Made by a program: the position numbers and the translations under genes. A model generated the notes under the pieces. That model made no database searches and was not told the DNA's origin. It saw only the letters and a program-made list of their open reading frames with translations. This document shows positions 35,995-45,500 of a stretch of 60,407 bases of DNA, piece after piece. Origin of the DNA: Flavobacterium pectinovorum (lineage in GTDB: Bacteria; Bacteroidota; Bacteroidia; Flavobacteriales; Flavobacteriaceae); the NCBI RefSeq assembly GCF_006438875.1, contig NZ_RCZH01000001.1, positions 243,895 to 304,301 of the forward strand. The letters run 5' to 3'. The stretch's first letter is position 1, and each line of letters begins with the position of its first letter.

Positions 35995-38049
35995 ATGAAC
36001 AAGAACGTAATTTTATTGAGTTTTTTGCTGTTGTTTTCGATAATGGTAAAAGCTCAAATATATAATCCCATCAAGTGGAAAACGAGTGTAGAGAAAATCT
36101 CGGACACTGAATATGAATTGCAGATAAAAGCAATTATAGACAATGGCTGGCATTTGTACAGTCAGAATGTTAGCGACGGCGGACCAATTCCAACCCATTT
36201 TAATTTCGCTAAAAGTCCCGATTTTCAATTGGTTGGAGAGGTAAAAGAAGAAAAAGGCAAAACAATTCAGGATCCTGTTTTTAAAATGCCAATTAAGTTT
36301 TTTGAAAAAGAAACTACTTTTAAGCAACGCATGAAAGTAATTTCATCAAAACCCTTTAAGATCAAAACAGAAGTGGAGTTTATGGTTTGTAATGATGAAA
36401 ATTGCTTACCGCCAAGTACCGAAGAAATTGAATTTACGGTAAAACCTTCAGCAGAGAAACCAGCAAACAAAATAGCTGAAAAAGCTGTCGAAAAAACACC
36501 AATCAATGAAGTTTTGGCAGATTCTTCAATAGTTTCGAAAACAAGCAATACACTTGCAATTAAGGCTGTAGCCAAAGAATCTAAAGAAGTTATAAAAGAA
36601 GTAAAGAAACCAATTGAGAATAAAACAAAAAGCTTTCTTGGGATTTTTATACTTGCTTTTCTTTCCGGTTTTGCCGCTTTATTAACGCCTTGTGTTTTCC
36701 CGATGATTCCAATGACGGTAAGTTATTTTACGAAACAAAGCAAAACCAAAGCGGCAGGAATTAGAAATGCTTTGATTTATGGATTTTCAATCGTGATTAT
36801 TTATGTTTTATTGGGCTCGATCGTAACCGCTATTTTTGGTGCTGATTCCCTAAATGCACTTTCTACAAATGTATGGTTCAACATCATTTTCTTTATTTTA
36901 TTGGTTGTTTTTGCGTGTTCTTTTTTGGGCGCTTTCGAAATAATGTTACCAAATACTCTTGCCAATAAAGTAGATTCACAAGCCGATAAAGGGGGACTTA
37001 TTGGTATATTTTGTATGGCTTTGGCTTTGGCGATTGTATCCTTTTCGTGTACAGGTCCAATTGTTGGGACTTTATTGGTCGAAGCCGCTTCAAAAGGCGG
37101 AATCGCGCCAATTGTTGGAATGTTAGGGTTTTCAATAGCCATTGCGTTGCCGTTTTCTTTGTTTGCTGCTTTTCCGGGTTGGTTAAATGCATTGCCAAAA
37201 TCCGGCGGATGGCTGAATACGGTGAAAGTGGTTCTTGGTTTTTTAGAATTGGCTTTGGCTTTTAAATTCCTTTCAAATGCTGATCTGGTTTTGCAATTGC
37301 ATTGGTTACAAAGAGAAGTTTTCCTGACGATTTGGATTGCTATTTTTGGAATTCTGGCACTTTATTTATTCGGAAAAATAACTCTGCCGCACGATTCTCC
37401 GTTAAATCATATTTCTGTAGGAAGACTGGCTTTGGGAATATTGGTTTTGAGTTTTACGATTTACCTGATTCCGGGACTTTTTGGCGCGCCTCTTAAATTA
37501 ATCAGCGGATTTCCACCACCAATGCACTACAGCGAATCGCCGGACGGATTTGGAATTTCTAAAAGTACTGCCGAAATAAAAGCTGTTTTACCGGAAGGAG
37601 CCGAATATGGTCCGCAGGATTTAATCACTTTTCATGATTATGACAAAGGAATGGAGTTTGCCAAAAAAGCAGGAAAACCGGTTTTACTGGATTTTACAGG
37701 ATATGCCTGTGTGAATTGCCGAAAAATGGAAGAACTCGTTTGGTCTGAATCTAAAGTTTTGAGTGTCTTAAAAAACGACCTGATTTTAATATCGCTTTAT
37801 GTCGATGATAAAAAAGAATTGCCTGAAAATGAGCAATATATATCTAAAGCTACAGGAAAGAAGATCAAAACAATTGGAAACAAATGGAGTGATTTACAAA
37901 TTAAAACGTACAAAGCAAATGCGCAGCCTTTTTATGCACTTGTCGATCATAACAGCACTAATTTGACAAAACCATCTGCTTATAATCCGGATAGTGACGA
38001 TTATTATAATTGGTTGAGTAGTGGGATTAGAAATTTTAAAAAGGGGTGA
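35995..38049 (+). CDS. dsbD: Thiol:disulfide interchange protein DsbD
   Basis: From the ATG at 35995 the protein has 684 residues and starts with a clean signal peptide (MNKNVILLSFLLLFSIMVKA). An upstream ATG at 35953 lies in the terminator and is rejected. Domain order is an N-terminal periplasmic domain with Cys pair MVCNDENCLPP, about eight membrane segments with redox cysteines in LTPCVFPM and SFSCTGPIVG, and a C-terminal thioredoxin domain with Cys572-Val-Asn-Cys575. DsbD passes electrons from cytoplasmic thioredoxin to periplasmic thioredoxin-like proteins. Its place after two exported CxxC proteins makes it a likely electron source for them, though a terminator separates the units. Confidence 0.92.
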   Translation: MNKNVILLSFLLLFSIMVKAQIYNPIKWKTSVEKISDTEYELQIKAIIDNGWHLYSQNVSDGGPIPTHFNFAKSPDFQLVGEVKEEKGKTIQDPVFKMPIKFFEKETTFKQRMKVISSKPFKIKTEVEFMVCNDENCLPPSTEEIEFTVKPSAEKPANKIAEKAVEKTPINEVLADSSIVSKTSNTLAIKAVAKESKEVIKEVKKPIENKTKSFLGIFILAFLSGFAALLTPCVFPMIPMTVSYFTKQSKTKAAGIRNALIYGFSIVIIYVLLGSIVTAIFGADSLNALSTNVWFNIIFFILLVVFACSFLGAFEIMLPNTLANKVDSQADKGGLIGIFCMALALAIVSFSCTGPIVGTLLVEAASKGGIAPIVGMLGFSIAIALPFSLFAAFPGWLNALPKSGGWLNTVKVVLGFLELALAFKFLSNADLVLQLHWLQREVFLTIWIAIFGILALYLFGKITLPHDSPLNHISVGRLALGILVLSFTIYLIPGLFGAPLKLISGFPPPMHYSESPDGFGISKSTAEIKAVLPEGAEYGPQDLITFHDYDKGMEFAKKAGKPVLLDFTGYACVNCRKMEELVWSESKVLSVLKNDLILISLYVDDKKELPENEQYISKATGKKIKTIGNKWSDLQIKTYKANAQPFYALVDHNSTNLTKPSAYNPDSDDYYNWLSSGIRNFKKG

Positions 38050-38050
38050 A

Positions 38051-38144
38051 GAAGCAAGATGTTAGATGCAAGAAGCAAGATTATAGAGTAGAGATGTTTT
38101 GTTTAATTCTTACTTCTAACATCTTGCATCTAACATCTTGCTTC
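38051..38144. repeat. Intergenic inverted repeat (GAAGCAAGATGTTAGATGCAAGA)
   Basis: A 23-bp arm at 38051-38073 is perfectly complementary to 38122-38144. Short ATCTTGCTTCTTGC units repeat in tandem up to 38162. It probably forms a hairpin after dsbD. Confidence 0.65.
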
Positions 38145-38185
38145 TTGCATCTTGCTTCTTGCCTATAAAAATAAAAAAAAGAAAA

Positions 38186-38224
38186 AAAAGAGGTGCTGAA
38201 TTAATTATTTAGCACCTCTTTTGG
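38186..38224. terminator. Strong hairpin terminator downstream of dsbD
   Basis: AAAAGAGGTGCT (38186-38197) pairs perfectly with AGCACCTCTTTT (38211-38222) and is flanked by an A-run and T residues. Confidence 0.8.
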
Positions 38225-38691
38225 TTGGTTGAAGAAAATATTTGGTTTATTAATGTTTTAAGAATTTAAAATTTCGCTAAAAAGACATCAAATAGTCTTT
38301 AAAAAGAAACTGCAAACAGCATTATTTAATTGATAAAAATTTAGTTTCTATTCATTTTTTTGGTTAAAGAAACTAATTCAATGAGTAAAAGTATGAAATT
38401 TAAATTACTTTGATTCAGTTGTTTAAAATGTTTTTTGTGATAATGTTAACTTTTTTTGCAATATATGGATTAGTGTGGGAGAATAAGAAAGATTTTAGAA
38501 GAAAGATGTTAGGAGGAAGATGTGTTGAGATTCATTATTTGATACTTTTTTAGTTTTAGATTTTTATAAAAAAGTTATGTTGTATTTGATGATAAGTTTT
38601 GTTTTTTAGTCGATTTCTATTTGCCGATCGTGCTCTTTTTTTAGAATTTTATCTTTAATTTTGAACTGCAAATAAAATATAAAAACCAAGC
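38225..38691. other. AT-rich intergenic region upstream of the DyP gene
   Basis: No gene is supported in this stretch. A TAATTTTG box at 38656-38663 matches the -7 consensus and lies about 30 bp before the DyP start, but no -33 box at proper distance was found. Confidence 0.4.
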
Positions 38692-39627
38692 ATGAGTCAA
38701 TCACAAAACGTTACCGATTATCCAAATAATAATACCATTTTCATGGTTTGGAAATTTAAAAATGATGATAATATAAAGCCTGTATTTGAAAAACTTTGTG
38801 CATTGGTTGGTAATTTGAATAATTCGTACAACATAAGGATTCCTGATGGGCGAACGAGTTGTGTAATGGGAGTTGGACATGATGCCTGGATAAAGCTGGG
38901 TTTGCCAACGCCTTTGCCTAAAGAATTATTGACTTTTGAACCTATTGAAGGCGCAAAACATACTGCAATTTCTACCGCTGGCGATCTTCATTTTCATTTA
39001 AGAGCCCAAAATTCCGCTATTTGTTTTGATATGGCAATGGCTATTTCTAAGGTTTTGGAATTGGTTGCTGAATGTCTTGAGGAAGTTCATGGTTTCAGAT
39101 ATTGGGATGGTCGTTCTATCATTGGTTTTGTAGACGGTACTGAAAATCCGGTAAGTGATGAAAGACAGCTTTTTGCAGTAGTAGGCGAGGAGGATCCTGC
39201 TTATAAAGGTGGAAGTTATCTGTTTGTTCAGAAGTATTTTCACAACATGAAAAACTGGGAAAATTTGTCTACAGAAGATCAGGAAAAAGTAATTGGAAGG
39301 TCTAAAATGAATGATATTGAAATGGAAGACGACGTAAAACCTGCAAATTCTCATAGTGCTCTTACTGCTATTACGGATGAAAATGGCAATGATCTGAAAA
39401 TTGTCAGGGATAATATGGTTTTTGGAAATCCTTCTAAAGGAGAAGTCGGAACATATTTTATTGCTTACGCCAGTACATTCAGCACCACGAAAAAGATGTT
39501 GGAAAACATGTTTCTAGGGAATCCTACGGGAAATTATGATCGAATATTGGATTTTAGTACAGCACAAACCGGAACGTTGTTTTTTGTACCAACATTAGAT
39601 TTATTAGACGATTATTCTGCGGAATAA
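38692..39627 (+). CDS. DyP-type heme peroxidase
   Basis: The protein has 311 residues, normal for the short DyP group. The hallmark GFVDGTENP is at about 145-153 with the catalytic Asp148, and the probable heme ligand is His221 in ANSHSAL. The distal arginine is expected near FGNPSKGEVGTYFIAYA or upstream of it. No signal peptide is present, so it is either cytoplasmic or packed in an encapsulin shell, but no encapsulin gene or C-terminal cargo tail is obvious. The gene is single, with repeats downstream. Confidence 0.92.
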   Translation: MSQSQNVTDYPNNNTIFMVWKFKNDDNIKPVFEKLCALVGNLNNSYNIRIPDGRTSCVMGVGHDAWIKLGLPTPLPKELLTFEPIEGAKHTAISTAGDLHFHLRAQNSAICFDMAMAISKVLELVAECLEEVHGFRYWDGRSIIGFVDGTENPVSDERQLFAVVGEEDPAYKGGSYLFVQKYFHNMKNWENLSTEDQEKVIGRSKMNDIEMEDDVKPANSHSALTAITDENGNDLKIVRDNMVFGNPSKGEVGTYFIAYASTFSTTKKMLENMFLGNPTGNYDRILDFSTAQTGTLFFVPTLDLLDDYSAE

Positions 39628-39658
39628 ATTTCGCAAAGGCTGAACTTGTAAGGGTTTT

Positions 39659-39867
39659 GTCATTTCGACCGAAGGGAGACCCGAGCGATAGCGAACAGAC
39701 GAAGTAAATCACACTAGAAACTCTACAATCAAGGCTTTTTGTCATTTCGACGGAGGAGAAATCACACTAGAAATTCTACAAAGAAATTCGCCAATCTTTG
39801 TCGATCAGCGCGTGTGATTTACTTCGTCTGTTCGCTATCGCTCGGGTCTCCCTTCGTTCGAAATGAC
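39659..39867. repeat. 56-bp inverted repeat downstream of the DyP gene
   Basis: The arm 39659-39714 (from GTCATTTCGACC to ATCACAC) is complementary to 39812-39867 except for one base. A shorter TCATTTCGACGGAGGAGAAA block at 39740-39765 lies inside. It belongs to the same repeat family as 32.6-32.8 kb. Confidence 0.75.
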
Positions 39868-40469
39868 AAACTGGGTGCGAAAAATTCCAACTTATATAAT
39901 TAAATTTCGCCACGAATTCCACAAATTAGCACGAATTCAATTGGTGAAAATTTGTGGAATTCGTGGCAGAAAAAGCCAAAGAAACGCCATAATCTGGTCA
40001 TCCTACGATACAGGGGAAACTAGAAATTCGCCAATCTTTGTCGATCAGCGCGTGTGATTTACTTCGTCTGTTCGCTATCGCTCGGGTCTCCCTTCGGTCG
40101 AAATGACAGACTTGGTGCAAAAAATTCCAACTTATATAATTAAATTTCGCCACGAATTCCACAAATTAGCACGAATTGAATTGGTGAAAATTCGTGAAAT
40201 TCGTGGCAGAAAAAGCCAAAGAAACGCCATAATTTTATCATCCTATGATGCAGGGCAAACTAGCAACTCGCCAATCTTTGTCGATCAGCGCGTGTGATTT
40301 CTCCTCTGTCGAAATGACAAACTGGGTGTAAAAAAAAATTCCAAATTCCAACTTATATAATTAAATTTCGCCACGAATTCCACGAATTCCACGAATTATC
40401 AAGAATTGAATTGGTGAAAATTTGTGAAATTTGTGGCAAAAAAAGCCAAAGAAACGCCATAAAAGAATC
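39791..40469. repeat. Tandem 240-bp repeat, two full copies and one shortened copy
   Basis: The block starting CCAATCTTTGTCGATCAGCG is at 39791, 40031 and 40271, exactly 240 bp apart. Copies one and two are nearly identical across their full length. The third lacks the TTCGTCTGTTCGCTATCGC part and ends at the molybdoenzyme gene. Frames of 64 codons at 39863 and 40103 are repeat shadows, not genes. Confidence 0.85.
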
Positions 40470-42831
40470 ACAATTGATTAATTCGCTTATAAATATCGCT
40501 ATCGTGTTTTTTAATTTTAATCTTCACATATTTTGATGCAGGCATATTACTGTCTTTCACCACATTATTAACTGAAACCAGAACGTTTGTTTCGGGAAAA
40601 TAAGTAACTGTATTTTTCTCCGGTATTTGATAGGAAACAATGATAAACAAAGGTGCAATTCGTTCGATATTGTCATCATAATTAAACAAATCGACTTTAT
40701 CGCCGACTTTAAAACCTGCTTTCTCAATATCTTTTTGATTCATAAATATTACCCTGCGTTCATTTTTTATACCACGATAGCGATCATCAAGCCCATATAT
40801 TGTGGTATTAAACTGGTCGTGTGTTCGCATTGTAGCCATCATATATTCGTCAGGAGCGAGTTCATTGTTTGGTACTGAGGTTAAGGTAAACGGTGCACGA
40901 TCTCCAAATTTTTTAGTGATAAATTGTCCATGTCGGGCGGCATTCGGGAGGTAAAAACCTGCTTTTTCGCGTACCCTTAGATTATAATTTTCAAAACCGG
41001 GAATACATTTTTCGATATCATCTCTCACAGCATCATAACTATCGTGATATTTCTGCCAGTTAATTACTGATTTGCTTCCTAATGTTGCCATTGCCATTTT
41101 GCAGACAATTTGCGTTTCATTAATAAGATTATCAGATATTGGTTTAAGCATTCCTTTCGAGGATTGTACAACACCCATCGAATTCTCTGTGGTTACAAAC
41201 TGAATTTCACCATTGACGATATCAAGATCGCTTCGGGATAAAGTGGGTAAAATGAGTGCTTCTTGTCCGTGTATAAGGTGGGTTCGGTTGAGTTTTGTAG
41301 ATACGCAAACGGTTAAATTAAGTTTTCTTAAGGAACTCGCGACATAGGTTGTATCTGGTGTTGCTGATAAAAAATTTCCTCCCATACAAAAAAGCAATTT
41401 TACTTTTTCTTCCTGCATTGCTTTTATGGCACGAACAACATCATAACCGTGACTTCGAGGCGGATTAAAACCATAAAATGCCTGCAGACGATCAAGTTGT
41501 TCGTCAGTAGGCTTTTCGTCAATCATCATTGTCCTGTTTCCCTGCACATTACTGTGACCACGAACCGGGCAAACTCCTGCGCCGGGCTTGCCAATACTTC
41601 CTTTTAGTAACAGAATATTAAGTATTTCCCGAATCATTTCGACACCGTTGGGCTGTTGCGTGAGTCCCATTCCCCAACAAACGATAATTCGTTTTTTGAA
41701 CGCTATAATTTCGGCAGCTTCATAAATCGCTTCTTTTGAAACTCCTGAAAGCTGGGCAAGATCATCAAGATTATAAGCATCAAATTGTTTTAGAAAGGCT
41801 TCATAACCGGTAGTTTTTTCTTTGATAAAATCATAATCAAAGACTTTTCCGGGGTTTTTGTTTTCGAATTGGAGTAATATAATTTCGAGGGCTTTTAGCA
41901 AAGCCATATCGCCATTTATTTTTACCGGCAAGTAAAGATCTGCCAGTTTAACGCCGCTTCTAAGAACTCCGTTGATTTCCTGCGGATTTCGAAATCCCAT
42001 TAATCCCGCTTCCGGCAAAGGATTGATCGCAATAATTTTTGCACCGTTTTTTTTACCTCTTGATAAGGCACTCATCATTCTGGGCGCATTCGTTCCCGGG
42101 TTTTGTCCAATAATTACGATAACATCTGTATCATAAAAATCATCTAATGTCACGGTACCTTTTCCAATTCCTATTGTAGGTCTTAAAGCTGATCCCGATG
42201 TTTCATGACACATATTGGAGCAATCCGGCATATTATTAGTGCCAAATTCTTTTGCAAAAAGCTGATACAGAAATGAGGTTTCATTACTGGTTCTTCCTGA
42301 AGTATAGAAAGCTGCCTGATCCGGTGATTCTAATGCATTAAGATGTTTGGCTATTTTTTTGAAAGCATCATCCCAACTTATGGGTTGATAATGTCTGCCA
42401 TTTTTCGGCAGATACATAGGTTCTGTTAATCTTCCCATTTTACCAATTTGATAATCGTTTAATTTGGCAAGATCATAAACGGAGTTTTCTTTAAAAAAAT
42501 CTGCTGTAACTTTTTTGGTTGTAGCTTCTTCTGCCAATGCTTTAGCGCCGTTTTCGCAGTATTCGCCTAGTGGAGATCTTTCGTCATCAGGATCTGGCCA
42601 TGCGCAACTTGGACAGTCAAAACCACCCACCTGATTCATCTTGAATAACGCTTTTGTTCCTCTAAGAACTGTTTTTTCTTCGATAAGATCACTAAAAGCG
42701 GCTATAACAGCGGGAACTCCTGCAGCTGAGTTTTTAACTTTAGTTAATTTCAGGTCTAAAAGTCTATAAGGATTTTCGGCGTCCGGTAGTTTTTTTGGAT
42801 CGGTATTTTTATCGTGTTGTTCTTCTTTCAT
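40468..42831 (-). CDS. FdhF/YdeP-family molybdopterin oxidoreductase
   Basis: The protein has 787 residues. The N-terminus has GGFDCPSCAWPDPDDERS and EYCENGAKALAEEAT, the cysteine layout typical of YdeP-like enzymes. The molybdopterin-binding regions include YTSGRTSNETSF, CSNMCHETSGSAL and VIIGQNPGTNAPRM. The C-terminal domain (about 660-787) has the DMSO-reductase-type beta-barrel, beginning near MATMRTHDQFNTTIYGLDDR. The family is related to formate dehydrogenase alpha subunits. It lies 53 bp downstream of the fdhD gene in the same direction, consistent with a molybdenum enzyme needing the FdhD sulfurtransferase. Its substrate is not certain; formate is only one possibility. Confidence 0.87.
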   Translation of the reverse strand: MKEEQHDKNTDPKKLPDAENPYRLLDLKLTKVKNSAAGVPAVIAAFSDLIEEKTVLRGTKALFKMNQVGGFDCPSCAWPDPDDERSPLGEYCENGAKALAEEATTKKVTADFFKENSVYDLAKLNDYQIGKMGRLTEPMYLPKNGRHYQPISWDDAFKKIAKHLNALESPDQAAFYTSGRTSNETSFLYQLFAKEFGTNNMPDCSNMCHETSGSALRPTIGIGKGTVTLDDFYDTDVIVIIGQNPGTNAPRMMSALSRGKKNGAKIIAINPLPEAGLMGFRNPQEINGVLRSGVKLADLYLPVKINGDMALLKALEIILLQFENKNPGKVFDYDFIKEKTTGYEAFLKQFDAYNLDDLAQLSGVSKEAIYEAAEIIAFKKRIIVCWGMGLTQQPNGVEMIREILNILLLKGSIGKPGAGVCPVRGHSNVQGNRTMMIDEKPTDEQLDRLQAFYGFNPPRSHGYDVVRAIKAMQEEKVKLLFCMGGNFLSATPDTTYVASSLRKLNLTVCVSTKLNRTHLIHGQEALILPTLSRSDLDIVNGEIQFVTTENSMGVVQSSKGMLKPISDNLINETQIVCKMAMATLGSKSVINWQKYHDSYDAVRDDIEKCIPGFENYNLRVREKAGFYLPNAARHGQFITKKFGDRAPFTLTSVPNNELAPDEYMMATMRTHDQFNTTIYGLDDRYRGIKNERRVIFMNQKDIEKAGFKVGDKVDLFNYDDNIERIAPLFIIVSYQIPEKNTVTYFPETNVLVSVNNVVKDSNMPASKYVKIKIKKHDSDIYKRINQL

Positions 42832-42884
42832 AGCTTTTCTATTTAATTAGCAGGTCAACAGAAGTTTTTGAATAAGGATGATTT

Positions 42885-43760
42885 TTAATGAGAAATCTCT
42901 ATTTCTACAGTATCACAAGAATTATAGATATTGAATCGGTCTTCTTTTAGAAATCCCAAAAGTGTCATATTGAATTCTTTGGCTAATTCTACTGCAAGAC
43001 TTGACGGAGCGCCAATTGCTGTAACAATTGAGATACCTGCCATAGCCGCTTTTTGAATTAGCTCAAAACTGGCTCTTCCGCTTAGAAGCAAAATATGTTC
43101 GTTTAACGGTAATAAGTCCGATTTTAAAGCGGCGCCAATTAGTTTATCCAACGCATTATGCCGTCCAACATCTTCTTGTAAAAGCATAAGATTTCCGTCA
43201 ATCGAAAAAAGACCTGATGCATGAATGCCGCCCGTGGCAGAAAAATCGCTTTGTGCTATTCTTAATTTTTGAGGCAATTGATGTAATATTTCTAAAGAAA
43301 CATTTAATCGTGGTTTGTCGATGATACTATATGAACTAACGGTTTTTATAGATTCAATAGAACCTTTTCCGCAAACGCCACAACTTGAAGTGGTGTAGAA
43401 ATTACGGTCTGCCTGCATTAAATGCGGAATAAAATCTTCTTTAAGGGAAACTTGAATACTGTTTTTTTTCTGTGATTTACAGTCCGTTTGTAAATGATAT
43501 ACTTGTTTTACAACATTATAAGACGAAATAATTCCTTCAGTAAATAGAAAACCTACCGCAAGTTCCGGATCATTTCCGGGAGTTCGCATCGTTACAGAAA
43601 TATTTTTTTGGATTCTTTGATTTTCAGATCCATAGAGGATTTTTATTTCCAAAGGTTCTTCGACAGAAAGAATATCTGTTATTGAGGAACTTTTAAAACC
43701 ATTGACCTTTTTTATTAGTACTTCCTTAATGGAAACTAATTCCAAATTATTCATTTCCAT
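42885..43760 (-). CDS. fdhD: Formate dehydrogenase accessory sulfurtransferase FdhD
   Basis: The protein has 291 residues. The catalytic cysteine loop is TTSSCGVCGKGSIES (about 123-137). The upstream segment MRTPGNDPELAVGFLFTEGI and downstream ATGGIHASGLFS and QEDVGRHNALDKLIG blocks are hallmarks of FdhD. It transfers sulfur from a cysteine desulfurase to the molybdenum cofactor, which activates the enzyme encoded just downstream (40468-42831). Two possible starts lie two codons apart, and the first is listed. Confidence 0.93.
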   Translation of the reverse strand: MEMNNLELVSIKEVLIKKVNGFKSSSITDILSVEEPLEIKILYGSENQRIQKNISVTMRTPGNDPELAVGFLFTEGIISSYNVVKQVYHLQTDCKSQKKNSIQVSLKEDFIPHLMQADRNFYTTSSCGVCGKGSIESIKTVSSYSIIDKPRLNVSLEILHQLPQKLRIAQSDFSATGGIHASGLFSIDGNLMLLQEDVGRHNALDKLIGAALKSDLLPLNEHILLLSGRASFELIQKAAMAGISIVTAIGAPSSLAVELAKEFNMTLLGFLKEDRFNIYNSCDTVEIEISH

Positions 43761-43856
43761 GTAAGTTGATTATAAAAAGATAAGTAAATTTAAGAAAATA
43801 AATGATTGAAAAATATTTCTTACTTCTTATAATTTGGCTTCGAAATGGGGTAAATA

Positions 43857-45311
43857 TTAGGTTTCTTTTCTTTTTAAACAGCGTCCTCTTGGTTCGTTGC
43901 CTTCATGAAGTACAATTTCGGAATGTAGAAATTGTGCGGCATCGGCAGAATCTTTCACTTTAGTGGCACTACGCTCCAACATTTCGGATTCAAATTCCGT
44001 TAATACACTTTCTCTTATTCCGGCTTTTCTCCATTGAGATGAAGGTCTGCAGTTTTTTGAAATTCCGCGAGCCAGCATAAGCGCATCCAATAAAGCCTGA
44101 TTTGCACCTTGCCCTTTAAACGGACTCATAGGATGTGCAGCGTCTCCAATTAGGGTTATTGCGCCAGCTTTTTCCAACATTTCCGGTTGAAGTAATTCGC
44201 GGTCATAAACAGGATATCCCGAAATTTGAGCTTCGGCAGTAGCCAATAATATTTGCGGAATAGGATCGTGCCATTGTGTTCTAAGACACGCTTCTTTTTT
44301 AAGTGCTTTTGTTCCTTTTGCACTTAATGCTTTGGCTTCTTCTTCTGACATTGGAAAACTAAGTTGCCACATCACGGAGTCAGCTGTATAAGGCATAATA
44401 TAGATTCGTTCATTGCCATTGGCAGTTTGAAAAACCGTAGCAGAATCTAATAAATTATTATCAAGACCGTCCAGCGCTTTTAAAGGGCAAATACCTAAGA
44501 TTACAATGCACCCAAGATAACGTAAAGGCGTAGAATTCTCGCCTATCAACAAGTTTCTGATTGAACTTCGAATACCATCGGCTCCAACTACAAGATCTGT
44601 TTTGATGTTTTTTATCTGACCATCGACTTGAAAATTTAACGTAATGCTTTCACCTTCATTTTTTTTATAATCGACCAATTGATGTCCCCATTGTACGGCA
44701 TTATGTCCGCCAAGTTGTTCCAGCAGTGCTAATCGCAATGATTGACGTGCGATGTGCATATTGGAACGTTTCGTAGAAGTTTTTTCGTCTGATTGTATCC
44801 ACTTTCTGATTCCCCATTCTCCAATCACTTTTCCTTCTGTAGTATGTACCAAATGTCTTGTGGAAATTACGCGGTCTTTTAGCGAAAAAATTCCCAAGCC
44901 TTCAATTGCTTTACTGGCTTGTTGCAAAGTAAGTCCGTAGCCTTGAGATCGGGCATCAAAACTAGTATCGCGTTCATAAATAGTAAAAGGGATTTTGCGG
45001 TGCAAACAGGCTACAGCCAAAGCCACGCCGCCAATTCCGCCACCAATAATAGCAACATGAGGATAGTTTTCGCCATCTGGAACAGGACGAATGGCAGAAC
45101 GAATTAACCCAGATCCGGAACATTTTGCACAAATGTGTTGATGACCTTTCGGCGGAATTGGAGCGGTTGTTTCACCTTTCGTTTTTTCGAATTGTTCCAA
45201 CGCCATTTGGTAGCGTTGTCTTGCTTTCTTGGTGATCCCCCGGCTTTTTTTTCCGCGTCCCTGACATTCCTCACAAATAATCCAACTCGTTTCTTTATTT
45301 TCTGCTTCCAC
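43857..45311 (-). CDS. FAD-dependent monooxygenase with N-terminal CxxCxGxG module
   Basis: The protein has 484 residues. The main part (about 84-450) is a class A flavin monooxygenase: GGGIGG at 90-95, an Asp/Gly segment VVGADGIRSSIR and the FAD-contact LIGDAAHPMSPFKGQGANQA. This group includes PHBH- and TetX-like enzymes that hydroxylate aromatic or polycyclic compounds. Before it is a module of two DnaJ-like cysteine motifs, Cys13-x2-Cys16-x-Gly-x-Gly and Cys61-x2-Cys64-x-Gly-x-Gly, that probably bind one zinc. Its gene is divergent from a Crp/Fnr regulator. The substrate is unknown. The flavin enzyme call is strong and the zinc module is inferred. Confidence 0.85.
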   Translation of the reverse strand: MEAENKETSWIICEECQGRGKKSRGITKKARQRYQMALEQFEKTKGETTAPIPPKGHQHICAKCSGSGLIRSAIRPVPDGENYPHVAIIGGGIGGVALAVACLHRKIPFTIYERDTSFDARSQGYGLTLQQASKAIEGLGIFSLKDRVISTRHLVHTTEGKVIGEWGIRKWIQSDEKTSTKRSNMHIARQSLRLALLEQLGGHNAVQWGHQLVDYKKNEGESITLNFQVDGQIKNIKTDLVVGADGIRSSIRNLLIGENSTPLRYLGCIVILGICPLKALDGLDNNLLDSATVFQTANGNERIYIMPYTADSVMWQLSFPMSEEEAKALSAKGTKALKKEACLRTQWHDPIPQILLATAEAQISGYPVYDRELLQPEMLEKAGAITLIGDAAHPMSPFKGQGANQALLDALMLARGISKNCRPSSQWRKAGIRESVLTEFESEMLERSATKVKDSADAAQFLHSEIVLHEGNEPRGRCLKRKET

Positions 45312-45422
45312 TTTATTTTGCCTGATCCAGACTCTCGTTTATTTGTATTTTCAGTATTTTTCTGCTTATGACGCGTATGCAAATTTAAGGTAAAAGATTG
45401 CGAGTGCAAAACTACTTTAGAA

Positions 45423-45456
45423 TTGAAAAAAATTAGACCGATATCTTATACCTTTG
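45423..45456 (+). promoter_or_regulatory. Candidate promoter of the crp/fnr-like gene
   Basis: TACCTTTG (45449-45456) matches the TAnnTTTG -7 box and TTG (45423-45425) lies 23 bp upstream. The start codon is 44 bp downstream of the -7 box. Confidence 0.5.
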
Positions 45457-45500
45457 ATAGGCGAAATGAATATTGAAAACCTTGAAAAGATTATAATAAT

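Noticed and set aside
39863..40297. Two 64-codon frames at 39863-40057 and 40103-40297 that look like paralogous proteins
   Set aside because: They are the same frame in successive copies of the 240-bp tandem repeat, have no start context or recognisable domain, and end within the repeat.
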